Assembly (NCBI GenBank): GCA_041859375.1
Contig: JBHEKP010000328.1
Span: 1-32,482 of the forward strand
Reading direction: 5' to 3'
Source of the DNA: JBHEKP01 sp041859375
GTDB lineage: Bacteria > Hydrogenedentota > Hydrogenedentia > Hydrogenedentales > CAITNO01
Length of the DNA stretch: 32,482 nt
Part shown: positions 1-7,000 of the stretch, piece by piece
Position numbering within the stretch: the stretch's first letter is position 1
How the letters are laid out: every line of letters starts with the position of its first letter
Translations under genes and position numbers: made by a program
The notes under the pieces: model-generated
The model's input: the letters and a program-made list of their open reading frames with translations, nothing else
Database searches by the model: none
Told to the model about the DNA's origin: nothing

Positions 1-351
1 GTGTATTGGGCCTTCTGCGTGGAGTACATTGAAAACGGCGCGCCCTCCGGGCAGCAGAAAGGCCCGGAGAAGGCCCGGGTGGACTACAAGGAGGTGCTGG
101 GCGAGGCGGATTTCGCGCTGTTTACCCGGCTGCGCGACCGCCGCCGGGAGCTGGCGGACGCGGAGGCGGTGCCGGTGTACGCCGTCTGCACGAACGAACA
201 CCTGGCCGAGATGGCCCGGAGAAAGCCGAAAACCCTCGCCGGACTGCGCGAGATAGACGGATTCGGCGAGGCCAAGGCCGGGAAATACGGCGCGGGTTTC
301 TTGGATATCCTTGCGGTGGAACAGCCATTGACAACCGGGCAAACAACTTGA
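1..351 (+). CDS. HRDC-domain protein, probable DGR accessory protein (5' end cut by window)
   Basis: The window opens inside this gene; the GTG at base 1 need not be the true start. The visible 116 residues begin YWAFCVEYIENG and contain a short acid-and-helix segment (VDYKEVLGEADFALFTRLRDRR) followed by an HRDC fold: VYAVCTNEHLAEMARRKP, then the LREIDGFGEAKAGKYG helix-hairpin signature. HRDC domains bind nucleic acid and occur in RecQ and RNase D. A stand-alone HRDC protein is also a recognised accessory protein of diversity-generating retroelements, used in place of Avd. The DGR reverse transcriptase on the same strand about 800 bases downstream supports that role. The link to the DGR is an inference from domain type plus neighbourhood. 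The alternative is the C-terminus of an unrelated helicase or nuclease, which the missing upstream sequence would settle. Confidence 0.75.
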   Translation: MYWAFCVEYIENGAPSGQQKGPEKARVDYKEVLGEADFALFTRLRDRRRELADAEAVPVYAVCTNEHLAEMARRKPKTLAGLREIDGFGEAKAGKYGAGFLDILAVEQPLTTGQTT

Positions 352-375
352 GAAGAATTAAGAAGATAGGCGTGC

Positions 376-540
376 CGTCATTCCCGCGCGCCTTTCCGTC
401 ATTCCCGCGCAGGCGGGAATCCAGAAGACGCGGCACGGGCCGTGAACAGCACGCTGGGTTCCCCGCCTTCGCGGGGAATGACGGCGGAGAGGCACAGCGA
501 TAGCCAAACATCGTCATTCCCGCGCAGGCGGGAATCCAGA
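376..540. repeat. REP-like palindromic repeat block 1
   Basis: Three short palindromes lie here: ATTCCCGC-GCAG-GCGGGAAT at 401-420, TTCCCCGC-CTTC-GCGGGGAA at 459-478, and another ATTCCCGC...GCGGGAAT at 516-535. A truncated half unit starts at 376. Each carries the flank GTC/GAC that gives the common ..CGTCATTCCCGC..GCGGGAATCC.. pattern. Bases 376-484 recur as a direct repeat at 936-1044 with three mismatches, and 456-525 recur exactly at 880-949. The block ends 8 bases before the start of the GIY-YIG gene, so that gene's ribosome-binding region (agagga) is at the repeat edge. Confidence 0.9.
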
Positions 541-548
541 GGACAGCC

Positions 549-842
549 ATGAGCAGAAGAGAACCCGTCGTTTACATCATGGCGAGCAAACGGAACGGAA
601 CATTGTACACCGGCGTAACCAGCGACCTGGCACGGCGGGTTTGGGAACACCAACAAGGGCTTGTTGAAGGCTTCACGAAGAGATACAGCGTTCACTTGCT
701 TGTGTACTATGAGCGCCATGACGACATGTGCTCCGCCATTGCACGGGAAAAGCGGATTAAGAAGTGGAACAGGGCATGGAAACTGAGGCTGATCGAAGAA
801 GTGAATCCAGAATGGCGGGATTTGTCGGAAGATGGGTTCTAA
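549..842 (+). CDS. GIY-YIG family single-domain endonuclease
   Basis: This is a 97-residue protein of the small single-domain GIY-YIG type (YhbQ/UPF0213-like in size). Visible motifs are the GIY element as Y9-I10-M11, the YIG element as L19-Y20-T21-G22, the likely catalytic Arg in LARRV (R29), H34, and the metal-binding Glu in AREKRIKKW (E67). The family cuts DNA with one metal ion; no substrate can be read from sequence. It starts at ATG 549 with agagga 9-10 bases upstream. REP-like palindrome blocks flank it on both sides, and it lies between the HRDC gene and the RT gene. This suggests that the gene and repeats arrived as a unit. A role in spreading the repeats is an inference and not a demonstrated function. 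Confidence 0.9.
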   Translation: MSRREPVVYIMASKRNGTLYTGVTSDLARRVWEHQQGLVEGFTKRYSVHLLVYYERHDDMCSAIAREKRIKKWNRAWKLRLIEEVNPEWRDLSEDGF

Positions 843-844
843 CT

Positions 845-1113
845 GGATTCCCCGCATTCGCGGGGAATGACGGATGACCGGGTTCCCCGCCTTCGCGGGG
901 AATGACGGCGGAGAGGCACAGCGATAGCCAAACATCGTCATTCCCGCGCGCCTTTCCGTCATTCCCGCGCAGGCGGGAATCCAGAAGACGCGGCACAAGC
1001 CGTGAACAGCACGCTGGGTTCCCCGCATTCGCGGGGAATGACGGATGACTGGGTTTCCCGCCTTCGCGGGGAATGACGGATGACTGGGTTCCCCGCCTTC
1101 GCGGGGAATGACG
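845..1113. repeat. REP-like palindromic repeat block 2
   Basis: Six palindromes of the same family as block 1 occur at 847-868, 883-902, 961-980, 1019-1038, about 1055-1073 (one arm has a C-to-T change) and 1089-1108. The last ones are spaced 34-36 bases apart, with the spacer GACGGATGACTGGG repeated. Segments 880-949 and 936-1044 are long direct repeats of parts of block 1. Both orientations of the unit occur, as in paired REP or BIME arrangements. The block ends about 40 bases before the RT start codon. Confidence 0.9.
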
Positions 1114-1153
1114 CGGGGGTGGATGAACGACTACATAACGTACGGAGAAGCCC

Positions 1154-2263
1154 ATGAAGCGGGTGGGTAATCTGATGGCGGAGATTGCGGACCGGGAGAA
1201 CCTGCTGCTGGCGTTCTGGAAGGCCCAGCGTGGGAAACGTGCCGCTTCGGAGGTTGTCCGGTTTCGGGCGCGCCTGGAGGAAGAACTGGCCGCGCTTCGG
1301 CGCGCGCTTTTGGACGGCCCCTTCGTTCCGGGCGCTTATGCGTCGTTCACCATTCACGATCCCAAGGAGCGGGTCATTTGCGCCGCGCCGTTCCGCGACC
1401 GGGTGGCGCACCACGCGCTGATGAACTGCTGCCACGACGTGTTTGAGGCGTACCAGATTCACGACAGCTACGCCTGCCGGACGGGGAAGGGAACCCACCG
1501 CGCGGTGCTGCGGGCGCGCGCCTTTGCCGGGCGCTTCCACCACTGCCTGAAACTGGACGTGCGGCGCTTCTTCGACAGCATTGACCATGAGGTTTTGCGG
1601 GGGCTTCTGCGGCGGCGGTTCAAGGACCACCGTGTCCTGGATATCTTCGACGCCATTGTGGACTCTTACGAGACGGATCCCGGCAAAGGGGTGCCCATAG
1701 GCAACCTGACCAGTCAGTACTTTGCCAACCACTACCTCGGGGCGCTGGACCATTTTGTGAAGGAGGGCCTGGGCTGCCGGGGTTATGTCCGGTACATGGA
1801 CGATTTTCTCCTTTTCCATGATGAGCCGGGCCAACTCAAATCGTGGCGGCAAGAGGTGTCGGCGTTTCTGGAGAGGGAACTGCGTCTCACCCTCAAGCCT
1901 CCTTGTCTGGTGCCCCTGTCGCGCGGCGTCACCTTCCTGGGTTTTCGCGTGTTTCCCGGCCGGGTCACCCTGTCGCGCCGGAGCCGTCTGCGCTTTCACC
2001 GCAAATTGGCTGCGGCGCAGGATATGCTCCGTTCAGGTGACTGGGACGAGGCGGAAACAGCCCGGCATGTGGAGCCGTTAATCGCATTTGTCCGCCATGG
2101 TGTCTCTGCGGGGATGCGGAGGCGTAGTATGGAAAGGTTTTCGGATGTCATCCATCGGCCTCGAACCGGGTCATCCGGGGCGGCAACTGGAACAACAACG
2201 CCCAGAACTGCCGTTCGGCGAATCGTAACAACAACAACCCGTCGAACCGGAACAACAACATAG
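1154..2263 (+). CDS. Reverse transcriptase of a diversity-generating retroelement
   Basis: This 369-residue RT would copy template-repeat RNA into adenine-mutated cDNA that replaces a variable repeat in a target gene. Visible motifs are the first catalytic Asp in LKLDVRRFFDSIDH (D135), GVPIGNLTSQ at 179-188, and YVRYMDDF with Y214-M-D-D217. The SQ ending of IGNLTSQ replaces the QGxxxSP of most RTs and is a DGR hallmark. There is no maturase or endonuclease domain as in group II introns. ATG 1154 follows ggagaag with a 3-base gap; ATG 1175 is an alternative. The last 35 or so residues (T-, R- and G-rich, with TTTT and TGTTT runs) are the template repeat read in another frame, so the RT and TR overlap physically. 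It lies downstream of an HRDC protein, an accessory known for this RT group. Confidence 0.95.
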   Translation: MKRVGNLMAEIADRENLLLAFWKAQRGKRAASEVVRFRARLEEELAALRRALLDGPFVPGAYASFTIHDPKERVICAAPFRDRVAHHALMNCCHDVFEAYQIHDSYACRTGKGTHRAVLRARAFAGRFHHCLKLDVRRFFDSIDHEVLRGLLRRRFKDHRVLDIFDAIVDSYETDPGKGVPIGNLTSQYFANHYLGALDHFVKEGLGCRGYVRYMDDFLLFHDEPGQLKSWRQEVSAFLERELRLTLKPPCLVPLSRGVTFLGFRVFPGRVTLSRRSRLRFHRKLAAAQDMLRSGDWDEAETARHVEPLIAFVRHGVSAGMRRRSMERFSDVIHRPRTGSSGAATGTTTPRTAVRRIVTTTTRRTGTTT

Positions 2264-2280
2264 GGTTCCGCCTGGCCTCA
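2161..2280 (+). repeat. DGR template repeat (TR), FGE-sulfatase type
   Basis: Read in frame 1 (codons from 2161), this stretch gives SNRVIRGGNW, then NNNAQNCRSANRNNNNPSNR, then NNNIGFRLAS. The scaffold RGG-x-W...R-x-A-x-R....P-x-x-R....GFRLA is the C-terminal pattern of formylglycine-generating-enzyme-like proteins, a common DGR target. The remaining positions are almost all Asn: 14 AAC codons and one AAT. AAC is the codon that gives the widest amino-acid range without stops when its adenines are randomised. No ORF with a start or RBS exists in this frame, and the RT is translated in another frame, so this is a template and not a gene. Exact borders need the matching variable repeat, which is not in the window. 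Confidence 0.92.
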
Positions 2281-2582
2281 GCCCGACAGGAACGCCGGAG
2301 TGCGTCTGACGAACCGGATGGCATCCCGTCCCGCCCGCATGACGCAGACGGGCAAATCCCTTGGGCGGGGCGGTGCTGGTAGCCGGGCTCGGCGAAGGTT
2401 CCGCCCCGCCATCACCAACGCCAAGTGTTGTTGAGTTATGGCGGAACAATACCTTTGTAGATTTCTTCATGGCATCGATATAGGCCTTTTAATGGTATCC
2501 CAGTCGGCGGTTAAAGCCTGCCAACGGTTGAATGGGACTGGTGGATGCCGCAAAATACCCGCTATGCACAAGGAAAAGGAAC
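2281..2582. other. Intergenic region between the DGR and the hydrolase gene
   Basis: These 302 bases hold no convincing gene. The first half is GC-rich and carries the inverted repeat described separately. The second half is more AT-rich and contains a weak promoter-like pair, TTGTAG at 2455-2460 and TATAGG at 2479-2484 with an 18-base gap. That pair could serve the hydrolase gene. No second copy of the template repeat is present. Confidence 0.4.
2364..2410 (+). other. Inverted repeat downstream of the DGR template
   Basis: A perfect 10-bp stem pairs GGCGGGGCGG (2364-2373) with CCGCCCCGCC (2401-2410) around a 27-base loop. No T run follows, so it is not a standard intrinsic terminator. It could fold in the TR RNA or act as a 3' boundary for it. 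Hairpins next to DGR repeats are known near variable repeats, but this loop is longer than those. Confidence 0.5.
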
Positions 2583-3629
2583 ATGGCATCCATGGACAGG
2601 CGGACATTTCTGGCGCGGGGCGCGGCGGCGGGTGCTGTGGCGGCGGGTTGGCCCCTTGCGGCCGCAACGGGAGAGGAAACAATGGATTGTGACGCGTTTC
2701 GCGCCCGTCAGCGGGAAAGACGGAAGGAATTGTGGGGCTTGCTGGGGGATCTCCCCGAAAAGAAGCCGCCGCAGGCGCGTCTGCTCCGGACGGAACAACG
2801 CGACGGCTACCGGCTGGAGCATCTTGAGCTGGAACTGAACGGTCTTCAGCCCGTGCCAGCGTTGATGCTGGTGCCCGACAAGGTCAAAGCCCCCGCGCCC
2901 GCCATGCTCTACCTGCACTGGCACGGCGGCGACTATCCGGTGGGCAGGCGGGAACTGCTTGAGGGCACCAAGGTCATGCCCGCCTACGCGCCCGTGTACG
3001 CGGAAAAGGGCATCGTCACCCTGGCCATTGACAGTTGGTGCTTCGGGGGGCGCATGCCCTGGCCGGAGGACGGCGGCAGGGGGGAGGCGGACACCTTCAA
3101 GGAGATGCTTTGGAAGGGGCGGGTGCTGTTTGGGATGATGCTCTTTGACGAATGGCAGGCGCTGAACTACCTGTGCTCCCGGCCCGAGGTGGATCCCGCC
3201 CGCATCGGCGCATTTGGCATTTCCATGGGGGCCACCAAGGCATGGTGGCTGGCGGCGCTGGATGAGCGGATATCCTGCTGCATTGACCTGTGCTGCCTCA
3301 CCGACTTTGACGCGCTGATCGAGGAAAAGGGCCTCAAAGGCCACGGCATATATTATTATGTGCCGGAACTGCTGAAGCATTTCACCACGTCCCAAATCAA
3401 CGAACTCATCGTGCCCCGCGCGCATTTGAGCCTGAACGGCCGCGAGGACAAGCTCACCCCGCCGCGCGGGGTGGAACGCGTCCGCGACCATCTGGCCCCC
3501 TTGTATGCCGCCTGTGGCCGGGCGGAGGACTGCCGCATCGAACTCTTTGACTGCGGCCACAAAGAACTCCCGGAAATGCGGGAACTGGTGCTGGCCTGGC
3601 TGGACCGGCATCTGGTGGGCAAGGCCTGA
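2583..3629 (+). CDS. Tat-exported alpha/beta hydrolase (esterase or dienelactone-hydrolase-like)
   Basis: A 348-residue secreted hydrolase. It opens with a twin-arginine signal (DRRTFLARG followed by an Ala/Gly-rich hydrophobic stretch ending AAATG near residue 30). The fold shows YLHWHGGDYP (oxyanion-hole region), the nucleophile elbow FGISMG with S214, an acid candidate D289 in GREDKL, and H326 in CGHKEL. This order Ser-Asp-His is that of the alpha/beta hydrolase family; the closest general type is the acetyl-xylan-esterase/dienelactone hydrolase group. The substrate cannot be read from sequence. ATG 2583 is chosen because aaggaaaagga lies at 2570-2580; ATG 2592 is an alternative, and an upstream in-frame ATG at 2532 would place extra residues before the Tat motif. 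No obvious partner gene adjoins it. Confidence 0.88.
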   Translation: MASMDRRTFLARGAAAGAVAAGWPLAAATGEETMDCDAFRARQRERRKELWGLLGDLPEKKPPQARLLRTEQRDGYRLEHLELELNGLQPVPALMLVPDKVKAPAPAMLYLHWHGGDYPVGRRELLEGTKVMPAYAPVYAEKGIVTLAIDSWCFGGRMPWPEDGGRGEADTFKEMLWKGRVLFGMMLFDEWQALNYLCSRPEVDPARIGAFGISMGATKAWWLAALDERISCCIDLCCLTDFDALIEEKGLKGHGIYYYVPELLKHFTTSQINELIVPRAHLSLNGREDKLTPPRGVERVRDHLAPLYAACGRAEDCRIELFDCGHKELPEMRELVLAWLDRHLVGKA

Positions 3630-3674
3630 AAGCACAGGATTAACATGATGCGCTGGATGGCGGGGGCCTTGGCG

Positions 3675-3710
3675 GTCCATTCCGTCCATTTTGTCCATGC
3701 TGTCCACCCA
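3675..3710. repeat. Short 9-nt tandem repeat (GTCCATnnn)
   Basis: Four consecutive units begin at 3675, 3684, 3693 and 3702: GTCCATTCC, GTCCATTTT, GTCCATGCT, GTCCACCCA. The period is exactly nine. On the opposite strand it reads as (ATGGACnnn), an apparent Met-Asp-x repeat, but nothing suggests that this is translated. The array lies in the spacer after the hydrolase gene. Confidence 0.7.
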
Positions 3711-3751
3711 TTATGTGGGCCTGCGGATGAGCGCGGCGGCCCCTTCGCCGC

Positions 3752-3781
3752 TTGACACACCACCCCGCCACCCCGTAGAAT
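3752..3781 (+). promoter_or_regulatory. Sigma70-like promoter for the DUF5989/GT39-TPR genes
   Basis: A perfect -35 TTGACA (3752-3757) and a near-consensus -10 TAGAAT (3776-3781) are separated by 18 bases. Initiation would fall near 3788, about 40 bases before the next start codon at 3829. The site stands out against the GC-rich background. Confidence 0.65.
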
Positions 3782-3828
3782 TTATATAAACGGTTTAATG
3801 GCATTAATTTGCAGGAGTTTGGCGGGTT

Positions 3829-3978
3829 ATGGAAATTCTCAGGGAAATTTGGGCCTTCATGCGGGTGCGCAAGAAATTCTGGCTTGCGCCGATTCTTCTT
3901 TCACTGGTGCTGCTGGGTCTGCTCTTTGTCTTTGCGGGCAACGCCGGCATCGTGTCCCCCTTCGTGTATGCCCTTTAA
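3829..3978 (+). CDS. Small membrane protein, DUF5989-like (49 aa)
   Basis: This short gene begins MEILREIWAFMRVRKKFWLA, continues with one hydrophobic segment (PILLSLVLLGLLFVFAG, about residues 21-37) and ends SPFVYAL. The layout of a short amphipathic head with RKKFW, one helix, and an aromatic C-terminus matches the DUF5989 family of about 50-residue membrane peptides. Those often sit near SxtJ-like or carbamoyltransferase/glycan genes. Function is unknown. GCAGGAG at 3811-3817 is a ribosome-binding site, though somewhat far from ATG 3829, and a good promoter lies just upstream. It precedes the GT39-TPR gene by 117 bases and is probably co-transcribed with it. Confidence 0.8.
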   Translation: MEILREIWAFMRVRKKFWLAPILLSLVLLGLLFVFAGNAGIVSPFVYAL

Positions 3979-4095
3979 CAAAAGCAGTTTACGGCGGAGT
4001 GCCCGCTGAAAAGGCTTATGGACATGCACCCGCCCGCGCGGCGGGGCATGTCCTTGTTTTTGTGGGCCGTGACGCCGCGCTGGAAAGGTTTTTCC

Positions 4096-7000
4096 ATGTC
4101 TGAAATTCAGCCTGAAGCGCCCCCCTCCGGCGGTGTGCGCCATCCCTGGCGCTGGCTTGCGCTGATTCTGCTGCTCGCCCTCTGCCTGCGGGGCTGGTAT
4201 CAGGCCGAGGTGGCCCAGGCGCCGGACTTCGCGGCGGTGCAGCAGGATCCCGAGGCGCAGGATTACTACGCCCGCGCCCTGATCAGCGGTGACTGGTCGG
4301 TGCGCCCCGGCGAAACCGACCCCGAAATGGAGACCACCCCCTTCTTCCGCCCGCCCGGCTACGGTTATCTCCTCACCGTCATCTATTTCTTCACCGACGG
4401 CAGTTATCTGGCCCCCCGCCTGCTCAACACGGCCCTGGGGCTGCTCGCGATTGTGATCGTGTTCCTGCTGGGAAGGATGCTTTTCGGCGCGGCGGCGGGG
4501 CTTTGCGCCGCCTTCCTCATGGCGGTGTACGGGGTTTTTGTCTATTGGGAGGGGGAACTGAACGATCCCGCCATCTTTGTGTGCGTGGCCCCCGCCATAA
4601 TCTACGCCCTCTGGCGCTGGTCGCGCCGCTTCAACCCCGCCTGGGCGGTGCTGGCCGGGTTGCTCTTCGGTTTTTTCGCGCTCATGCGCCCCAATATCCT
4701 GAGCATGGGCCCCGTGGCCGCCGCATGGATGGTCTGGGTGGCCTGGTCGCGCCGCTCCCTGGTGCGCATTCCCCTGGCCTGGACGATGCTGCTCCTGTCC
4801 ACCGTCCTTGTGGTCATCCCGGTCACCATCCGTAATTATGTGGTTTCGGGTGAATTTGTGCCCATCGCAACCTATTTCGGCGAGAACCTGCTCATCGGCA
4901 ATGACAAGGACTCCGACGGGGTCACGCCGTGGCTGCCCTACCTCCAGGAACTGGAGGGCACGGGCAACTGGTCCGCCCGTGACTATATTAATGTGGTGCG
5001 TGGTGCGGGAAAGGAGCTTGGCCGTCCGGACATCACCCACACCGAAGCCTCCAATTATTTCGCCCAAAAGGCGAAGGACTTCATGAAGGCCAACCCCGGC
5101 CTCACCCTGCGGCGCATGCTGCAAAAGGCGGTGCTGTTGTGGACACCGGAGGAAATCACCTGCAACAAGGTGGTCCACTATGAGCTGAGGCATTACCTTC
5201 CCCTCCGGTTCCTGCCCGGGTTCGCCCTGGCTGCGGCGGTTTTCTGGACGGGACTGCTCCTCCTGGCGGTGGATCGGTCAAGGCGCGGCGCGGTTTCCGA
5301 ACGCGCCGAAGGTGCCACGCCCTTCCAGTTGCTGTCGCTGATTCTTGTCTTTGTGGCCATGTACCTGCTGTCCTTCCTTCCCTTCTTTGTCAACGGGCGC
5401 GCCCGCCTGCCGATGATTCCCTTCATGTTCCTCATCGGCGGCTATGGTGTCTGGCGTATTGCGGCATGGTTACGGGAGCGGCGTCCGGTCATGGCGGGCC
5501 TTGGCCTGGCGCTGCTGGCGGGGCTGTTCGTCCTTTTCTCCGTCCAGTGGATTCCCTACACGCCCGACCTGGCCCGCTGGCATTACCAGCGCGCCGACTC
5601 CCACCTGCGCACCGGCAATTTGGAGCAGGCTCTTGCGGAGGGGCGGGAGGTGCTGGCGCTGGATCAGGCCGCGCCCTACATGCACCAGCGGCTGGGCAAC
5701 GCCTTTGCCGCCGCGGACAGGCTGGACGACGCGGTGGACCAGTACCGGGCGGCCCTGCGCAAGGACCCCAAGTTCCAGGACGTGCTCTACCGGCTGGGCG
5801 CGGTGCTGGAGCGCAGGGGCGACACGGACGCGGCGGTGTCCAATTTCGAGGACGCGCTGAAACTCAACCCCTATGACGCGCGGGCCCACAACGCCCTGGG
5901 CGAGCTGCTCCTGCGCGCGAACCGCAACGAGGAGGCGCTGGCGCATTTTGAGGAGGCGCTCCGCGTGGCCCCCGACTACGGCGATGTGATCAGCAACATC
6001 AGCCTTGCCATGAAGGCCATGGACCGCCGTGAGGAGATGTTTGACCGTTTCAAGAAGTCGCTGGGGGAGAATCCGGACCAGAAATATGTCCGTTTTGTGC
6101 TCGGCCGCGAACTGATAGCGGCGGGCAGGTCGGAGGAGGGCATGGCCCAGCTGGGGGAGGCCCTGAAAACAGACCCCAACCTGGACGGGGCCCGCTTCCT
6201 GCTCGCCAGGGAACTCAGCCGCATCGGCAACAAGGAAGAGGCGGTGCGCCAGCACCGTGAGGCGCTCCGGCTCAACCCGGACCTGAAATACGTCCACGCC
6301 GAACTGGGCCGCGAGCTGGCCGAGCAGGGGCAGTCCGGCGAGGCCATGCACCATTTCGCCGAGGCCGTGCGCATTGATCCCGCCTTCCAGGACGCGCGCT
6401 ACCTCTGGGGCCGCGAACTGGCGAAGCAGGGGCGCGTGCAGGACGCCATCCACCAGTACGAGGAGGCCATCCGCCTCAACCCGGACGACGCGCGCGCCCA
6501 GAACGAGATGGGCGCCTTCTGGGCGGATCAGGGGAACTACGAGGAGGCAATGAAACACTACGAGGAGGCGCTGCGCGTGCAGCCGGGCTTTGCCCACGCC
6601 CTTGACCGGCTGGGCCGCCTCCTTGCCGTCATGGGCCGCCGCGACGAGGCCATCCGCCGTTACGAGGAGGCCGTTGCCGCCAATCCCGAAAACCAGGACG
6701 TGTATTATCTGCTGGGCCGCGAACTGGTGGTGGCGGGAAGAAAAGACGAGGCCCGCGCCCGTTTCGAGGAGGCGCTGAAACTCAATCCTGATGATGCCCG
6801 GGCGCACAATGAACTGGGGCAGCTCCTCTCGGACGCGGGCGACAACGAGGGGGCCATGCGCCATTACCAAGAGGCGCTGCGCGTCGCGCCCACCTTCGGC
6901 TATGTCCTCTACAAGATGGGGAAAATACTCGCCGCCGAGGGAAAACAGGCGGAGGCGGAAAAACGCTTCCAGGAGGCGCTCAACATCGATCCCGACAACC

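Noticed and set aside
549..842. GIY-YIG gene as a homing endonuclease of a group I intron
   Set aside because: The protein has no DNA-recognition domain beyond the catalytic module and does not interrupt a coding gene.
376..1113. Possible CRISPR array
   Set aside because: Repeats are palindromic, occur in both orientations, have irregular spacing, and the spacers are themselves repeated. No cas gene is near. REP-like elements explain it.
1154..2263. Reverse transcriptase as a retron or group II intron enzyme
   Set aside because: There is no maturase or endonuclease domain and no visible intron or msr/msd structure. IGNLTSQ plus the adjacent AAC-rich template fits a DGR.
2140..2390. FGE-like protein fragment as a real gene or pseudogene
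   Set aside because: The FGE-like frame has no start or RBS, contains only the variable C-terminal segment, and its variable positions are all Asn codons. That is the expected look of a DGR template and not of a decayed gene.
2562..3707. Minus-strand frame starting MDSMDKMDGMD
   Set aside because: The start is just the 9-base GTCCAT array read backwards, and the rest is antisense to the hydrolase with its intact Ser-Asp-His triad.
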